Shown here: in pieces, positions 21,545 to 32,454 of the stretch | Position numbering within the stretch: position 1 is the stretch's first letter | How the letters are laid out: the number at the start of each line of letters is the position of its first letter | NCBI RefSeq assembly: GCF_032452875.1 | Contig: NC_083881.1 | Location: 62,441,689-62,505,688 of the forward strand | Origin: Bos javanicus | Lineage: Eukaryota; Chordata; Mammalia; Artiodactyla; Bovidae | DNA: 64,000 nt | Direction: 5' to 3' | Made by a program: the position numbers and the translations under genes | The notes under the pieces: generated by a model | What the model was told of the DNA's origin: nothing | Databases searched by the model: none | Seen by the model: the letters and a program-made list of their open reading frames with translations, nothing else

Positions 21545-22251
21545 TCTGTATCTGCTATAAGAAATTACCAGAAAGTTGGTAGCTTAAGCTATACAAAATG
21601 ATTTATTATGCTGTAGATCAGAAGTCTGACATGGGCTAAAATCAAGGTGTTGGCAGTGTCCAGTTCTCTCTGGAGGTTCCTAGGGGACAATGTGTATCTG
21701 TGTCTTCTCTGCTTGTATTTCTTGGTGTGTGGCATCCTTCTTCCATCTTCAGAGATAGGTATGGTAGATGGTATCCTTCCCATGTTGCCACCTATCTGTG
21801 TGTTTACACTCATATAATTAAATTGGACCTACCTGAAAAATCTAGGATCAGATACCCAGCTCAAGGTCGCTAACCCCATTACATTTGCAAGATCCCTTTG
21901 CCATGTCAAGTAACATAGTCTCATGTCCTGAGGATTAGAGCATCTTCAGAGTCCATTCGGAGAAGGCAATGGCACCCCACTCCAGTACTCTTGCCTGGAA
22001 AATCCCATGGATGGAGGAGCCTGGTAGGCTGCAGTCCATGGGGTCGCTAAGAGTCGGACACGACTGAGCGACTTCACTTTCACTTTTCACTTTCATGCAT
22101 TGGAGAAGGAAATGGCAACCCACTCCAGTGTTCTTGCCTGGAGAATCCCAGGGACGGTGGAGCCTGGTGGGCTGCCGTCTATGGGGTCGCACAGAGTCGG
22201 ACACAACTGAAGCGACTTAGCAGCAGCAGAGTCCATTATTCTGCCTACCCA
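21545..22251 (-). repeat. MaLR (MLT1-group) LTR, antisense, split by BOV-A2
   Basis: Antisense LTR with 'ataagaaattaccagaaagt', 'gatcagaagtctgacatgg', 'gctaaaatcaaggtgttggc' and 'tccttcttccatcttcagag', ending in 'ccattattctgcctaccca'. Without the inserted SINE it is about 430 bp, a normal size for this group. It is a solo LTR as far as can be seen. Confidence 0.8.
21958..22227 (+). repeat. BOV-A2 SINE nested in MaLR LTR
   Basis: Complete two-unit BOV-A2 close to consensus, from GGAGAAGGCAATGGC to the CAGCAG end. A perfect duplication AGAGTCCATT flanks it (21948-21957 and 22228-22237). Its low divergence and its position inside an old LTR show a late insertion. Confidence 0.97.
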
Positions 22252-23732
22252 GGGCACAGCATGGATGCCTGAGTGTGGAGACTGTTTTAGAAGAATAAGA
22301 AAACCCAGTGTAGCTGCACTATGTCCAGGAGTGAGGGAGAAAGTGCTATTGAGAATGGAAATGAAAATATGTGTATGGCAGGATGAACCAGAGATGCTTT
22401 CAGCAGAGGCCTGAGTTTAAAAAGTTTTAGTGACTGAGTTAATTCAGTCACTACTATTTTACAAAAAAAATTCTTTTCTTTGTAATAGAAAAAATGGATA
22501 TTGGCTACACGATCAAAAAGAAGTAGGTAGACAAATTCCATTTCTTCTTTTTCTAGTTTTTCTTACTTATCTGTCTCACCCACCAGAAATTTATTAGGTA
22601 AGCCACTGTGAATCACAGGAGTTTTGGTACAATATATTTGCTCTCCAGTGAAAACTAGCATTACATTGCTAGTTATAGTTTTAAAAAAAAAATCAAATTT
22701 TATATTCACAGTACCTGAGGGGTACATCCAGGCTGGACAGAGTGTCCCTCTGGAGTGAAATAACAGTAAATCTTGCTCACCTTCCTTTCTAACCACGTTT
22801 GACCTGTGTCCTGATTCTTTCAGCTGCTTTCCTGGGTGAAGATGGTATATCACAAAAGGAGACTTTGCTGACTGTATTAAAGTCCCTAATACTTAAGTCC
22901 CTTAGCTAGGAAATCCTCTTCCTTAGTCTGCTCTAGACTGCATTTTCAGATCGTCATTGCCAATATTTATTGAATATTTATGAGCAATAATGGGCTTTAG
23001 GTTGGCCGTAAACTCCACATCCTCTTCCATTCCAATCTCCATCAAATGTTTTATTATATTAAAGCTCAGATGTTAAAAGCTTGGTCTTCAAGTTCTTCAT
23101 GTGGCAAAACTGTCCTGAATGTAAGTCACTTATTATTATTAAAATTTTTTCCCTTTATACTTCATCATTGGGAAGAGATAAAAGAGAATAAAATCTGACA
23201 GGGAATGTTAGACAGATCTGAGAAATAAATGTATATGGTGTGGATTCAGAAGGAATAATTTTCACCCAAACTGAGAATAGTTGGTCAGGGTAGAGAGAAA
23301 CTCATTAATACAAGAGTGTGGGCTTGGAGGACACACAGACTGGAATTTAAATCTTGGCTCATCAAGACATGTGGAAATGTAAAATGTAACAGCTACTTTT
23401 TCTTTTTTAACAACTGCTTTAATAACCAGAATTTGAAAATTTTAGCAATACATGTTTCTAACAGGAAAACCTTAACATATAGTCAAACTTACTTACACAG
23501 AAATAACTTTTATTAAATATCTAGTTGTACTTGCTTGCAAACCTTCTTCAGTATACTCACAGCGGCTGAGGTCTGAAATTGAGGAATTCTATAAATAGCA
23601 TTCTTTCCTGCTTGAGTTTGGAGATAATTAAGAAAGAGACACAGGAGGCAGACAGATGAAAATAATGAGCCGCACTTCTAAACCAGCTTAACCTCAAGTC
23701 TAAAGCCAGATTCGTCAATCTAGTTTTTGCCT
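22252..23732. other. Unique sequence, nothing recognised
   Basis: About 1.5 kb without a recognised repeat or gene. 'ccaatatttattgaatattt' near 22960 may be a trace of an old LINE or MIR end, too short to assign. Confidence 0.5.
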
Positions 23733-23946
23733 GCTCAGTTGCTGAGTCGTGGCCTAACTCCTTGCGACCCCATGGACTGTAGCCCACCAGGCTCCTCTGT
23801 CCATGGAATTTTCCAGGCAAGAATACTGGAGTGGGTTGCCATTTCCTTCTCCAGAGGATCTTCCTGACACAGGTATCAAACCTGGGCCTCTTACGTCTCC
23901 GGAACTGGCAGGAGGATTCTTTACCACTGAGCCCCCAGGGAAACCC
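23733..23946 (-). repeat. Bov-tA SINE, antisense
   Basis: Antisense Bov-tA from 'gctcagttgctgagtcgtgg' through 'gaatactggagtgggttgcc' to the head 'actgagcccccagggaaac'. Near full length; mildly diverged. Confidence 0.93.
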
Positions 23947-24436
23947 GATACACTTTCATCAGGCTTTAAACATGAGGCTCTGCGTGTTTGTGGATTCCTT
24001 CTTCTGAATCTATCTCAGGCAGAACTAGAATATAAGATGTGTCCACCTCACAGGCAGAGGGAAGAGGACCGGGGAACACACACGGTCTGAGGATACAGGC
24101 ACATCTGTGGGGACGAGAGGGCGGAGCCTGCTGCCCGCCGCTGGCGAGCTGAGTTGGATACTTCACCGCTCCTTTCAGCAAAGAAGAAACCGCTCCTGCT
24201 GGGATCCCAGGGCAGCCCCCGTCTTGTCTCGTGCCACATGTGAAGCTAGGCTTGGCATGTCTTTGCATTACCTCCACAGAGCCCACTTAGATTTTATTGA
24301 AGATTTCATGATGGAGTCCAGGGATGGGGTGGGAAGTTACATCACACACCCTGTAGTTTTTTTTCCACTCAAAAAAAAAAAAAATCCTTTTAGTTCACCT
24401 TAGTCTCAGATTTTAGCACATCAGAAACTAAATCTC
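23947..24436. other. Unique sequence with a GC-richer part and an A-run
   Basis: 24105-24240 is richer in C, G and CpG than its surroundings, but no promoter or exon is evident. A 14-base A-run lies near 24370. Confidence 0.45.
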
Positions 24437-24652
24437 AGAGCTTCCCTGGTGGCTCAGTGGTAAAGAAACCTGCCTGCCAATGCAGGAGATGAAAGAGATG
24501 CAGGTTTGATCCCTTGGTTGTGAAGATCCCCTGGAGGAGGGCATGGCAACCCACTCTAGTATTCTTGTCTGGAGAATCCCGGTGGACAGAGGAGCCTGTA
24601 GGGCTACAGTCTAAAGGGTGGCGAAGAGTCAGACATGACTGAGCACACAGGC
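24437..24652 (+). repeat. Bov-tA SINE
   Basis: Sense Bov-tA with head 'agcttccctggtggctcagtgg', B-box region 'gcaggtttgatccctt' and tail 'gactgagcacacaggcg'. Confidence 0.94.
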
Positions 24653-25844
24653 GTTTATAAACAACAAATAACTTTTTCATATGAGTGATTGTGGAATATT
24701 GAACCTTTAAGGAAAAAGCATAAAATTAAAGCTTTTAAAGCTTACTCTTTATTTTGCTGTGGTTTGGATAAAACTGGTGAAGGAGTCCCAAAGTTTATAC
24801 ACTGGAGAGTTGCCCAGCATCACCTGGTTCCGTGTTTTGTTTCATCTTTAGAAAATGGTCTCTGGGGTTGTCTTGACTAAATGGCAGTCACTCATGGATC
24901 CTGGAGTGGCTTAAATACTGCCCAGACAATGCTTCATGTCTCAGACAATCCTTATTTGTTTCTTATTTTACGTGTAATCATGAGGGGTGACTTACATATA
25001 GTGAGTTTTGGAAGAAGAACTTGACATAGCAAGCTGACATGTACCAGGTAAGTTTGATAGGCGCTTCCACGCTGAGTGTTTTGAACCATGCTGCACCTCC
25101 CTCTTTAAAGCCGAGGAGATTTCTATGAACTCCCGGGTGCTGAAGGTCTCAGAGCTCTTATGCGCCCTTTCTTTCTCTTGTTTGCAGCAGGTTACCGTGT
25201 TCTACTCTTTCAACAAGTGCTTCATTTCCGTTACTATGTACAGAGGGTTGACCCTGTGCCAGGCAAGATGCTGTGCAAGGCATTGGGGGCCAGGATGAAA
25301 GAGCTTCCATCACTTCGCTGCTGCCTGTGGCGACTGCCTCTGAAGGATCTGCCTGCTTTCACTACAGCCTTCTTCCAGGCTGTGCCTTGCACTGCTGCCA
25401 CAAGGATGCTCTTGTCCCCTGTGACCCATGCAGCCCCAGCCCTTGCCGCTGCTCCCGCTACTTTTAGGAGCAGTTAGGTTCCTGAACATGGTCTGCAGAT
25501 GACAGCCCATGTTCACCCTGGGTACTTCCTCCTGCCCCTTCTCCCACCATGACCCTCTCCCGGGGCTTCTGTTCTTCTTCCCATGGTCTCCCTTCAGTTT
25601 GTCAAATACAGCCTTTCCCCTCCATCTCAGAACTTGGGGTATGTGGTTTTTCTGCTGGGAGGATGAGGGGGCTCCTTCCTGCCTCTCCTTTTCCTCTGGA
25701 TAACTGCTACAGTTTCCACTTCAGCCTCATTCAAAGTGATCACCTCTCAGGATTCTTTCTAGGAAAAATGCAGCACAAAGCCTGTGTGTAGCGATTTGCA
25801 GTTGTAGTTTTATATTCATTTGAGAGATGCTTATCTCCTCTACT
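24653..25844. other. Unique sequence with chance open frames
   Basis: No repeat recognised over most of this 1.2 kb. A 105-codon plus frame at 25160-25477 is Ala- and Leu-rich with no recognised domain, and other frames overlap it on both strands. I see no coding support. Confidence 0.5.
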
Positions 25845-25955
25845 AGACTGTGAGCTGTCCAAGGATGGAGTTTTGACTATGGTCGTCATTGTATTCCCAG
25901 TGCCCAGTACAGTGTAGGCTCAATAAAACCCCTGTCAAATGGTTGAATGAATATA
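25845..25955 (+). repeat. L2 LINE 3' end
   Basis: Runs 'gactgtgagctgtccaagg' then 'gtattcccagtgcccagtac' and 'ggctcaataaaacc' to 'tggttgaatgaat', the typical L2 3' terminus with modest decay. Confidence 0.78.
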
Positions 25956-26127
25956 GACAGATTCCTACCCTCTAGGAATTTACAGTCTGGTGGAAGGAAG
26001 AACGACTCAAACAGAAAATTAAAATATGACGTAAGTGCTGTCTATGACAGAGGAACTGTGGAATGCTATAAGATCACATGGCTACTACCGTAGACAGGGA
26101 TGGGAAGGAGGAGGTGGGAAAATATAT

Positions 26128-26295
26128 ATAGTGTGGTGGTTAAAAAGCACTGGTTCTGGACTCAGGCAAAGTTATGTTCAAATCCTCGTTTTACCCTTCT
26201 TAGTTGGGTAGCCATTAGGAAGGTCATTGGACCTCATTGTACCTCAGTGTCATTATCTGTAAAATGGGTCCAGTAATAATACTGAAGCCTGAAGA
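26128..26295 (+). repeat. MIR SINE
   Basis: Sense MIR: 'gtggtggttaaaaagcactgg', 'gactcaggcaaagttatgtt', then the conserved core end 'cctcagtgtcattatctgta' with 'aaaatgggtccagtaataat'. Confidence 0.82.
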
Positions 26296-26314
26296 CTTGT
26301 TCTACTTGTAATGG

Positions 26315-26784
26315 TGTATTAGTTATCTATTGCTGTGTAAAAAATTACCCCAGAAGTTAGAAGCTTCATACCACAAATACTTATCTTACACAGCTTCTAA
26401 GGTCAAGAATCCAGGAGTGGTTTAGTTGGGTGGTTCTGGCTCAGAATCTCTCATGAGGTTGTTACATTGTTGGGTGGGGCTGAAGTCTTGAGTGGGGTTG
26501 GAGGACCCACTTCCAAGCTAACTTACCTGGATACAGATAGGCTTCAGTTCCTTCCCTGATGAGCCTATAGGGCTGCTTATGACATGGCTTCCTCCAAAAT
26601 GAATCCAAGAGAAGACAGGCCCAGATGGAAGCTGCAGCCTTTCATAATCTAACCTCAGAAGGGAGAGAGCATTGCTTCTGCATATCCTAGTGGTCACAGA
26701 GGCAGCCCTGGACTAATGTGGGAGAGAATTGCACAGAGGCAGGAATATGAGGAAATGGGGGCCATCTTAGAAGCTGGTTACCCA
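26315..26784 (-). repeat. MaLR-type LTR, antisense, near complete
   Basis: About 470 bp from 'tgtattagttatctattgct' to 'ccatcttagaagctggttac'. It holds 'ggttctggctcagaatctc' and 'ggatacagataggcttcag', seen in an internal block shared by this LTR group. Both outer ends are present, so this is close to a full solo LTR of the same broad family as 21545-22251 and 42317-43068. Confidence 0.75.
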
Positions 26785-27089
26785 GATGGGCAGATCTCAA
26801 GGAAACCTGGCTTTGGTCTTTGGTTTGACCTGCTGAGGTTGCCCTGAAATGTAAGTGGTCAGGCTCATGCTCACTGGTGAATATTTTCAAGATAAGATGC
26901 ACTGATAACTCTCTCTGATGGTGTTGATTTAGAGTTTTGACTGTTTTCACTATTCCCTACTGATCTGTTCTTCTCACTAGCACTGACCAGCTCCACATAG
27001 AGCCTCTGGGATTGATTGTTCAGTTGTTCACTTACTCATCCATCCTTTCTTTCAAAAGTACATTTACTGCATTTATTGATAGTGAAATG

Positions 27090-27297
27090 TAGGTGTGCGA
27101 GGCTCTATAATGAACTTTATCTCTCTGGACTGATGCAAAATCCTCTTTGAGGGAGGTGTACATTATTCCTATTTTCACAGATCTCCAGGCTAGCACTCAA
27201 GAAGCTAGGTGACTTCCTGAAGGTCATGTAGCTATTAAGCGGGCAGTTTCTGAGTTCTGACTCAGGGCTATTTCATCCCAAAGCTCATTCTCTTAAA
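27090..27297 (-). repeat. MIR SINE, antisense
   Basis: Antisense MIR with 'ttattcctattttcacagat', 'gctaggtgacttcctgaagg' and 'tcatgtagctattaagcggg' in order, ending 'aaagctcattctctta'. Well diverged. Confidence 0.65.
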
Positions 27298-27913
27298 CTA
27301 AAAAAACAAGCATAAACCCCACTGTTCTTACTAGGGGAGTGACACAAATTCTTTGTAAAAATTTCAGAAAATGAACAGCATAGTTAATCTTTTCATATAT
27401 CTTATGATGTTATTTTTCCTTTTGGATAATTTCTGAGAAGTGTGCTTAAAAGACATTCAAAATGTTAAGGCTTTAAAAATGTGTCTGGCATACTGAGCTC
27501 CTGGAAGAGTACTGAGTTACTCCCCCAAATATATGTTTTTCATACAAATCTGTATCTAAGAGATAACTAAGGATATAATGAAACTCATATCTGAGTCTTT
27601 GCCTTGTGCCTCTCGTGTGCTCGGGGGCTCTGTTTTATTCTATAACAACAGGAGGTGGGGAAAATGAGGTTCTAATAAAAGTCTGGTTTACCAAGATCTA
27701 TCCAGAAATAAAAAAAGAGCAGCAGAAAGGCGAGAGCAATTAGATTTAGGTTTACTTTTGTTCTATCAGCTGTTCATTGTGAAATTTCAGACAATGGTGT
27801 GTTGTGTGTTTAAGAGTAAGGTGGTGTAGTTCACACCAGCTGACTGACAGATGACTAATCATTTCCTGCTCTTCGTTAATTTGCTGAAAAGAGAATCAAT
27901 CCAGCCACGTCTT
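27298..27913. other. Unique sequence, nothing recognised
   Basis: No repeat or gene signature between the MIR and the BovB 3' end. Confidence 0.5.
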
Positions 27914-28515
27914 CAGTTCAGTTCAGTCACTCAGTTGTGTCCAATTCTTTGCGACCCCATGAACCACAACACACCAGGCCTCCCTGTCCATCACCAACTC
28001 CCAGAGTTTACTCAAACCCATGTTCATTGTGTTGGTGATGCCATCCAACCATCTCATCCTCTGTCATCCCCTTCTCCTCCCGCCTTCAATCTTTGCCAGC
28101 ATCAAGGTCTTTTCAAATGAGTCAGCTCTTCGCATCAGGTAGCCAAAGTATTAGAATTTCAGCTTCAACATCAGTCCTTCCAATGAACACCCAGGACTGA
28201 TCTCCTTTAGGATGGACTGGTTGGATCTCCTTGCAGTCCAGGGGACCCTCAATCTTCTTCAACATCACAGTTCAAAAGCATCAATTCTTCAGGGCTCAGC
28301 TTTCATGACAGTCCAACTCTCACATCCATACATGACTACTGGAAAAACCATAGCCTTGACTAGATGGACCTTTGTTGGCAAAGTCATGTCTCTGCTTTTT
28401 ATATACTATCTAGGTTGGTCATAACTTTCCTTCCAAGGAGCAAGTGTCTTTTAATTTCATGGCTGCAATCACCATCTGCAGTGATTTTGGAGCCCCCCAA
28501 AATGCAGTCTGCCAC
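27914..28515 (-). repeat. BovB LINE 3' end, antisense, about 600 bp
   Basis: Well-preserved antisense BovB 3' region, from the CAGTTCAGTTCAGTCAC tail to 'tggagccccccaaaatgcag'. It covers the 3' part that is missing from the large BovB at 7010-9735 and overlaps it from about 28213 onward. Short plus-strand frames here are antisense artefacts. Confidence 0.94.
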
Positions 28516-28586
28516 TAGTAAACTGATTATTCAGCAGAAAGGGATGATTTATCCACAGGGCTTATTTGGTACAACCATATACAGAG

Positions 28587-29003
28587 CAGGGCTTCCCAGG
28601 TGGTGCTAGTGGAAAAGAAAGTGAAAGTGAAAGAAACTGAAAGAAAGTTGCTCAGTCGTGTCCGACTCTTTGCAACCCCATGGACTGTAGCCTACCAGGC
28701 TCTTTGGTCCATGGGATTTTCCGGGCAAGAATACTGGAGTGGGTTGCCATTTCCTTCTCCCGACCCAGGGATTGAACCTGGGTCTCCCACATTGTAGGCA
28801 GACGCTTTACCATCTGAGCCACCTGCAATGCAGGAGATACAGGAGACATGGGTTTGATCCCTGGGTTGGGGGACTCCCCTGGAGGAGGGCATGGCAACCC
28901 ACTCCAGTATTCTTGCCTTGAGAATCCCATGGACAGAGGAGCCTGGTGGACAACAGTCTATAGGGTCTCAAAGAGTTGGACGTGACTGAAGTGACTGAGC
29001 ATG
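28587..29003 (+). repeat. Bov-tA SINE interrupted by an inverted Bov-tA
   Basis: The outer element has its head at 28591-28612 ('gcttcccaggtggtgctag'), is interrupted, and resumes at about 28823 ('ctgcaatgcaggagatacag') to its tail. A perfect 11-bp duplication CATATACAGAG flanks the whole composite (28576-28586 and 29004-29014). About 15 bases of the head ('taaagaacctgcctg' type) are missing at the inner junction. Confidence 0.93.
28613..28822 (-). repeat. Bov-tA SINE, inserted antisense inside another Bov-tA
   Basis: Near full-length antisense Bov-tA, from a 'gaaagtgaaagtgaaagaaa' leader and 'ttgctcagtcgtgtccgac' to the tRNA-like head 'catctgagccacctg'. No clean target-site duplication is seen at the inner junctions; bases of the outer head were lost. 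Confidence 0.92.
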
Positions 29004-29094
29004 CATATACAGAGTGCCAGGGAGAAGGCAGGCATTTTGTTTAGCAAGTCACTTAAAGGAAAACAAATAAACGTGTGTTTTTATATCCTTAATA

Positions 29095-29230
29095 ATGGCT
29101 AATATTTAGCGAGCACTTGTTATATGCAGACACTGCTCCAGGGCTTTCTCTTTCTGTCATTAATACAGGCTTTTCACTTTGAGGTATGGGAACAACAGGC
29201 CATTTGTAGATGCCTGGTAAGTGTGAGAAC
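29095..29230 (-). repeat. Possible MIR, antisense
   Basis: 'taatatttagcgagcacttg' with 'atgcagacactgctccaggg' matches the antisense MIR/L2-type end; the rest is too diverged to be certain. Confidence 0.45.
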
Positions 29231-29724
29231 TGCTACTACTGTCTGGAAAAGGTGTGGGGTCCAAAAGTGTTAGACGTGGTTCCATTGGCTTTTTTCAGCT
29301 TATTGTAGATGAATGTGACTTAGGTTTGAAGGAATGACTGAAAGAAAGATGTATTAGCTCATTATCTGTAGGTGATGCCATAAGGATGGGTGAGAAAATG
29401 ATAGTTACCATGTTCTAATATCTTTGAAAGCAAGATGTTAAAGAATCTCAATTTGTGTAATAATTGCATACTGATAGAACTTGAAAGAATACAGTTTTTA
29501 TGTGAATAGATAGTTAAACTTCTGTGAATGCTTCGGTGGAGTCCTTATCTATATTTTTTTCTTATTTGGTGACTCCACAGCTTTATAATTGAGGAGCCTT
29601 TAAAAATATGTATTTATGTATCCGTGAAAGTAAAACATAAATGCCTAAAAGAATGAGAGGCCATTTAAACCTCAAGACATCCCTGAATCAAAGAGAAATA
29701 ACATCTAACCAACCTGACATGCTT
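29231..29724. other. Unique sequence, nothing recognised
   Basis: No repeat or gene signature apart from the target site (29711-29720) of the following SINE. Confidence 0.5.
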
Positions 29725-29856
29725 GGAGAAGGAAATGGCAACCCACTCCAATGTTCTTGCCTGGAGAATCCCAGGGACAGGGGAGCCTGGTGGGCTGCCG
29801 TCTATGGGGTTGCACAAGGTCGGACACGACTGAAGTGACTTAGCAGCAGCAGCAGC
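29725..29856 (+). repeat. BOV-A monomer (second half of BOV-A2)
   Basis: Only the second unit of BOV-A2 is present, from GGAGAAGGAAATGG to the CAGCAGCAGCAGCA end. The duplication AACCTGACAT (29711-29720) and AACTTGACAT (29857-29866) shows that it inserted as a monomer rather than being cut later. Confidence 0.92.
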
Positions 29857-29894
29857 AACTTGACATTTGTTAGTATTTCCAGGTGTTTTATGAT

Positions 29895-30098
29895 GCCAGC
29901 TTCAGAGTTAGACTGCCTAGGCTTGGATCCTGGCTCCACCATTTATTAATTTTGTGCCTCAGTTTCCCCCACTATAAAATGGGGATAACAGTGATCAACC
30001 TCTAGAGTTTCTGTGAAGATTAAATGAATTACATATGGAAAATAGTTAATCTAGTGCCTGGCGTAGAGTAAGAGGTCAAGCAGTGTTACTTATTAGCA
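29895..30098 (+). repeat. MIR SINE
   Basis: Sense MIR with 'gagttagactgcctaggctt', 'ggatcctggctccaccattt', 'tgcctcagtttcccccacta' and 'gaagattaaatgaattacat', ending 'gcctggcgtagagtaagag'. Confidence 0.85.
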
Positions 30099-30676
30099 CT
30101 CTCTTCATATTTATCTTTTAATATGCTGCTTTAAATAGCCAGTTAAGGGTAGAGATAATATGTTTAACTATCCCAGTTTTGAGTGTTTAATATTTAAAAT
30201 CAATATTAAAAAATTAATGTTTCTTATTAGTATTTAAATACTTAATATTTTACCAACTTTTAAATAAGGAGGATGTTATAAATTAGATTTTAAAGAAATC
30301 AAGATTTCTTTAAATTTTTAAGATTTCTTGAATTTTGTAGCACATATGAAATGAGATTATAGCATCTATGATGACTTTTTAAATATACATACCCCAGATT
30401 TCTGAGGCATATTGTTCTTTATATTGTCATTTGGAAGCTTGTCTCCTCATAGGATTTCTTAGGTTGTTCTAATATAAGGACCTGGCTCCTGTTTTTTGTG
30501 TGACTATCACATTTTTTGAGATTTCTTTTAAGGCAAATTAGGACTTGTGAGGTACATCTGGCCTGATGCTTGTTTTTGTGTAACCTTTGAGCTGAGAATG
30601 GTTTTTACATTTAGAAATCAAAAGAAGCGTAATATTTCATGACATGTGAAAATTATATTAAATTCAAATTTCCTTG
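30099..30676. other. AT-rich unique sequence with a palindrome
   Basis: Very AT-rich with repeated TTAATATTT and ATTTAAA words at 30185-30255. A perfect 12-bp inverted repeat (TTTAAAGAAATC / GATTTCTTTAAA) with a 2-base loop lies at 30289-30314. Confidence 0.6.
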
Positions 30677-30869
30677 TCCATGGATAGAGTTTTATTGAAA
30701 TAAAATCTGCAGCCACATGGATTCCTTTTCAGCTTGTCCATGGCTGCTTTTGTGGTGCTGCTTTTGTGGTGCTTTTGTGGAACTGAGTAATAGCAACAGG
30801 GACTGTATGGCCCATGAAATGTAAAAGATTAACTACCCAGCCCTTTATTAGAAAAGTTTGCTGGCACCT
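30677..30869 (-). mobile_element. hAT-type DNA transposon fragment
   Basis: The right end 'aaaagtttgctggcacctg' is the common hAT terminal repeat (reverse complement starts CAGGTGCCAGCAAAC), and the body has 'gagttttattgaaataaaat' and 'gggactgtatggcccatg'. Non-autonomous; the exact family was not resolved. A 15-base word (GTGGTGCTTTTGTGG type) is repeated inside at 30750-30780. Confidence 0.65.
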
Positions 30870-31071
30870 GTCCAGTTCCAAATGTGGTAAAACAGAGAGG
30901 TCAGATTCAGCTTTGTTCATTTTGGAACTTGTTAGCAAGTGAGGCCAGAGGCAGAAGCTTTTAGGTAAAATAAACTTCCTGGATTATATGTGGATTTAAC
31001 TACTTTAAGCTGTCCTTACCTTCTGAGGCAATGCCAAGTGAGAATGTTTAGAGACAGCAGAGTGCTGGATG

Positions 31072-31495
31072 CTGCAGCTGCTGCTGCTACTAAGTTGCTT
31101 CAGTCATGTCCGACTCTGTGTGACCCTATAGACGGCAGCCCACCAGGCTCCGCTGTCCCTGGGATTCTCCAGGCAAGAACACTGGAGTGGGTTGCCATTT
31201 CCTTCTCTAATGCATGAAAGTGAAAATTGAAAGTGAAGCCACTCATTCGTGTCCGTCTCTGTGCGACCCCATAGATAGCAGCCCACCAGGCTCCACTGTC
31301 CCTGGGATTCTCCAGCCAAGAACACTGGAGTGGGTTGCCATTTCCTTCTCCAATGCAAGAAAGTGAAAAGTGAAAGTGAAGTCACTCAATCGGGTCCAAC
31401 TCCTTAGCGACCCCATGGACTGCAGCCCACCAGGCTCCTCCGCCCATGGGATTTTCCAGACAAGAGTACTGGAGTGGGTTGCCATTGCCTTCTCC
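31072..31495 (-). repeat. Three-unit BOV-A2 SINE, antisense
   Basis: BOV-A2 is normally a dimer; here three Bov-A units follow each other, at about 31072-31215, 31216-31360 and 31361-31495, separated by two 'aatgca(t/a)gaaagtgaaa' type linkers. A perfect 14-bp duplication CAGAGTGCTGGATG (31058-31071 and 31496-31509) flanks the whole, so all three units entered as one insertion or grew within it. Confidence 0.95.
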
Positions 31496-31509
31496 CAGAG
31501 TGCTGGATG

Positions 31510-32454
31510 AGAGAAAGGGAAATGCCTTCAGGGCTGAAATCAGAAGGTTGTCCTGGTAGGTGGGCCCGATCCTTAGGCAATCAAGAGAGAGCCTGTGAAT
31601 AGAGGTCTGTAATCTGTAATTTTTTTAGGTCCAAATGCATTAGATAAAAAGGGCACAACCCAATGGGAGTGTTTTTACTTTTCTGTCCTGATATTCTTAG
31701 GCTATAATCTTCTCAACTGCTTCATCAGGGTTTATCTGCTGTAATTACTGAGATCTGTGGTACATGTTATCAACATGTCAAAAGAACTAAGAAATTTTTC
31801 CCTTAAAAATATGAAAAATTATCTTAAGCTGCCAACCATGAAATGCTTGAGACTTATTTCTTTGTAGAACTTCATAAAAGTGCTTCTGAGTGATTCTTCC
31901 TGTTTACCTTGCTGCTGATAAAAATCCAAAGAACATTAAATTCGGTTACTTTCTAGACAGAAAAATTCTGGTAGATATTAATTCTCTGTGGCAAGTTAGA
32001 AAGTTTGTTCTATCCTTTTGAAGACCTTCTTTATTTAAATTTTTGTTGAAATTTCTATTTTGACATAGATCCTCATTATCGTTTGGAATGAACTCACTAG
32101 AGTAATAATACCTTTAGGATGTCTCATGTTTTAAAAATACTGAAATAATGGGGCATGATGTTAGCCTAATGCACTGCATTAGGATTCTGCATGGTGCACT
32201 GTGGTTTTTGACTTCTTTGTTCTGACAGCTTGGTCATGGGCTGAGACTGTTCAAGGCGTTGTTGAGACAATTCCCTCATTTCTTCCAGTTGTCCTATCCC
32301 TGCAGCCTTATGGAGTACAGGGCATTGAATAAGAGTTTTAACTCTGATCTTGACATAGAACTTGGTGACATTGGAAAAGCAGCAGTTGAGTTCCAGGATC
32401 TAGTTGACAAAATCAAGAAGAAAATTATAGAGCAGAGAGCAAGGCTTTATGTTT
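31510..32454. other. Unique sequence, nothing certain
   Basis: No repeat recognised with confidence. The part after 32310 may be the decayed upstream portion of the L1 that follows. Confidence 0.45.

Noticed and set aside
28591..28860. tRNA-like sequences in Bov-tA and CHR elements as tRNA genes
   Set aside because: The heads keep only A-box and B-box-like words of the tRNA ancestor, lack a foldable acceptor stem and recur with the same SINE body.
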